This document shows, piece by piece, positions 5,091-5,822 of a DNA stretch of 5,822 nucleotides (within the stretch, counting starts at the first letter, position 1; every line of letters begins with the position of its first letter). The position numbers and the translations under genes are program-made. Source of the DNA: Thermodesulfovibrionales bacterium (GTDB lineage: Bacteria > Nitrospirota > Thermodesulfovibrionia > Thermodesulfovibrionales > SM23-35); the NCBI GenBank assembly GCA_020053565.1, contig JAGVMY010000088.1, positions 1-5,822 of the forward strand, given 5' to 3'. The notes below the pieces were generated by a model that did not search any database, had not been told where the DNA came from, and worked only from the letters and a program-made list of their open reading frames with translations.

Positions 5091-5109
5091 GATTTCAAAC
5101 CTAAGCAAA

Positions 5110-5214
5110 GCTGATATCCACTTAAAAAACACTAATGGCGATACAGCCTTAAGTATAGCCAGAAAATTAGAGCACACAACGATGGTGTCATTGTTCAATC
5201 AATATCTTCTCGTC
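5110..5214 (+). pseudogene. Ankyrin-repeat fragment
   Basis: In the frame that has an ATG at 5080, the translated segment KADIHLKNTNGDTALSIARK, continuing LEHTTMVSLF, matches a single ankyrin repeat (the D-x-x-x-x-N-x-x-G-x-T-A-L-x-x-A pattern). A functional ankyrin protein needs several repeats; here only one, probably the last, is visible, and no related sequence continues on either side. The frame runs on to 5418 but loses all repeat character and then overlaps the glucan-synthase start, so that tail is probably not protein-coding. I read it as the decayed 3' end of an ankyrin gene. A short real ORF from ATG 5080 is possible but less likely. Confidence 0.55.
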
Positions 5215-5271
5215 TCATTGATCTTGAGAAGAAACACTAACACCGACAACCGAAGAGGAGAAGCCCGAAAC

Positions 5272-5287
5272 CGCAACCATGGTTGCG
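5272..5287. promoter_or_regulatory. 16-bp perfect palindrome upstream of the glucan synthase gene
   Basis: CGCAACCATGGTTGCG is a perfect palindrome 42 bases before the proposed TTG start. Its position and symmetry suit an operator for a dimeric regulator, or a short RNA hairpin. No clear promoter boxes were found around it, so the role is open. Confidence 0.4.
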
Positions 5288-5314
5288 CCGGTTCGTTGAG
5301 ACTTCGCTTCTCAG

Positions 5315-5332
5315 AAGGAGACCTCAAGCTTG
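5315..5332 (+). promoter_or_regulatory. Ribosome binding site that selects a TTG start
   Basis: AAGGAG (5315-5320), a nine-base spacer and TTG (5330-5332). This is the only well-placed site in the open frame of the glucan synthase. Confidence 0.6.
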
Positions 5333-5822
5333 AAGATAAGCAGCAAGAGCATTCTTGGAAACCTGTCCCTTTTGCGGGCGAGGCTCCGCGGAGACGGCCC
5401 GGCACAAACGTGCGCTGATAACGAGCCACCGCTGCGATCGGAACTGTTCAGCAGCGATCAGATGGAGCAGCATGGCAAGACCCTGGCGGGTTTGCACACG
5501 TTGGGTCCGGGACGTGCACGGGACCGGCTTCTGACGCGGCTGGCTGAGAATGAAGGCGCGCTGCTTGGGGTCCGCAACCTGCTGACGGAGGCTATTAAGG
5601 CAACCTGCCGTATTACGCCGGCCGGGGAATGGCTGCTCGATAACTTCTATCTTATTGAAGAGCAGATTCGCACGGCCAGGAGACACTTGCCAAAGGGGTA
5701 CAGCCGGGAACTGCCAAGGCTGCTGAATGGCTCATCGGCCGGGCTTCCGCGCGTGTATGACATTGCGCTGGAGACGATCTCACATGGCGATGGGCGGGTA
5801 GATCCGGAGGGCCTCAGCAGTT
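5330..5822 (+). CDS. Cyclic beta-1,2-glucan synthase (NdvB/Cgs-like), N-terminal part
   Basis: The first 164 codons of what should be a very large membrane protein; the rest lies off the window. In this family a glycosyltransferase (GT84) and a phosphorylase-like (GH94) region build and cyclise beta-1,2-linked glucans from UDP-glucose at the inner membrane. The visible part matches the conserved N-terminal region: LRSELFSSDQMEQHGKTLA (35-53), LLTRLAENE (67-75), EWLLDNFYLIEEQI (100-113) and LPKGYSRELPRL (120-131), then LPRVYDIALE. No catalytic domain is included, so activity cannot be judged. The frame opens after a stop at 5297-5299 and contains no ATG until codon 45 (5462), which would cut into the conserved LFS segment. 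TTG 5330 is chosen because AAGGAG (5315-5320) lies nine bases before it. GC is much higher than in the genes to the left, which suggests acquisition by transfer. Confidence 0.82.
   Translation, partial: MKISSKSILGNLSLLRARLRGDGPAQTCADNEPPLRSELFSSDQMEQHGKTLAGLHTLGPGRARDRLLTRLAENEGALLGVRNLLTEAIKATCRITPAGEWLLDNFYLIEEQIRTARRHLPKGYSRELPRLLNGSSAGLPRVYDIALETISHGDGRVDPEGLSS

Noticed and set aside
4755..5198. 147-codon minus-strand open frame
   Set aside because: No ribosome site or domain; it lies opposite the small ORF with a good ribosome site and the ankyrin fragment. Kept out, although the plus-strand ORF is itself uncertain.
5199..5686. Minus-strand open frames in the GC-rich end
   Set aside because: High-GC shadow frames opposite the glucan-synthase N-terminus.

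Overview
The window looks like bacterial chromosomal DNA. The first 4.2 kb has moderate GC and typical housekeeping genes with good Shine-Dalgarno sites and sigma70-like promoters. The LeuD, LeuB and PBP1A sequences suggest an anaerobic or deep-branching Gram-negative lineage (Nitrospirota or former Deltaproteobacteria). That taxonomic guess comes from protein style alone and is weak.

Layout. (1) Bases 1-1797, minus strand: the N-terminal 599 codons of a class A penicillin-binding protein, running off the left edge. (2) 1798-1926: a divergent promoter region with a 14-bp tandem repeat and a palindrome inside the leuD promoter. (3) 1927-3699, plus strand: leuD and leuB of leucine biosynthesis, separated by a roughly 113-bp nested inverted-repeat element. 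leuC is not here. (4) 3735-4158: a complete tRNA-Asn(GUU), a 92-codon GIY-YIG nuclease gene starting 19 bases after the tRNA CCA, then a second copy of the tRNA 3' half. A 32-bp perfect direct repeat brackets the nuclease gene, and the gene's stop codon lies in a second copy of the tRNA anticodon-loop sequence. A Rho-independent terminator follows. (5) 4193-5300: AT-rich and gene-poor, with an inverted repeat, one small cysteine-rich ORF of unknown function and a fragment of one ankyrin repeat. (6) 5330-5822: a sharp rise in GC and the start of a large NdvB-like cyclic beta-1,2-glucan synthase gene that probably uses a TTG start and runs off the right edge.

How the parts work together: LeuD (with an unseen LeuC) isomerises 2-isopropylmalate to 3-isopropylmalate, and LeuB oxidises it. 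PBP1A and the glucan synthase both belong to envelope construction but are far apart and unrelated in regulation. The most interesting object is the tRNA-Asn/GIY-YIG unit. It reads as a minimal single-gene mobile element that inserts into a tRNA gene while leaving a complete tRNA, with no integrase in sight.
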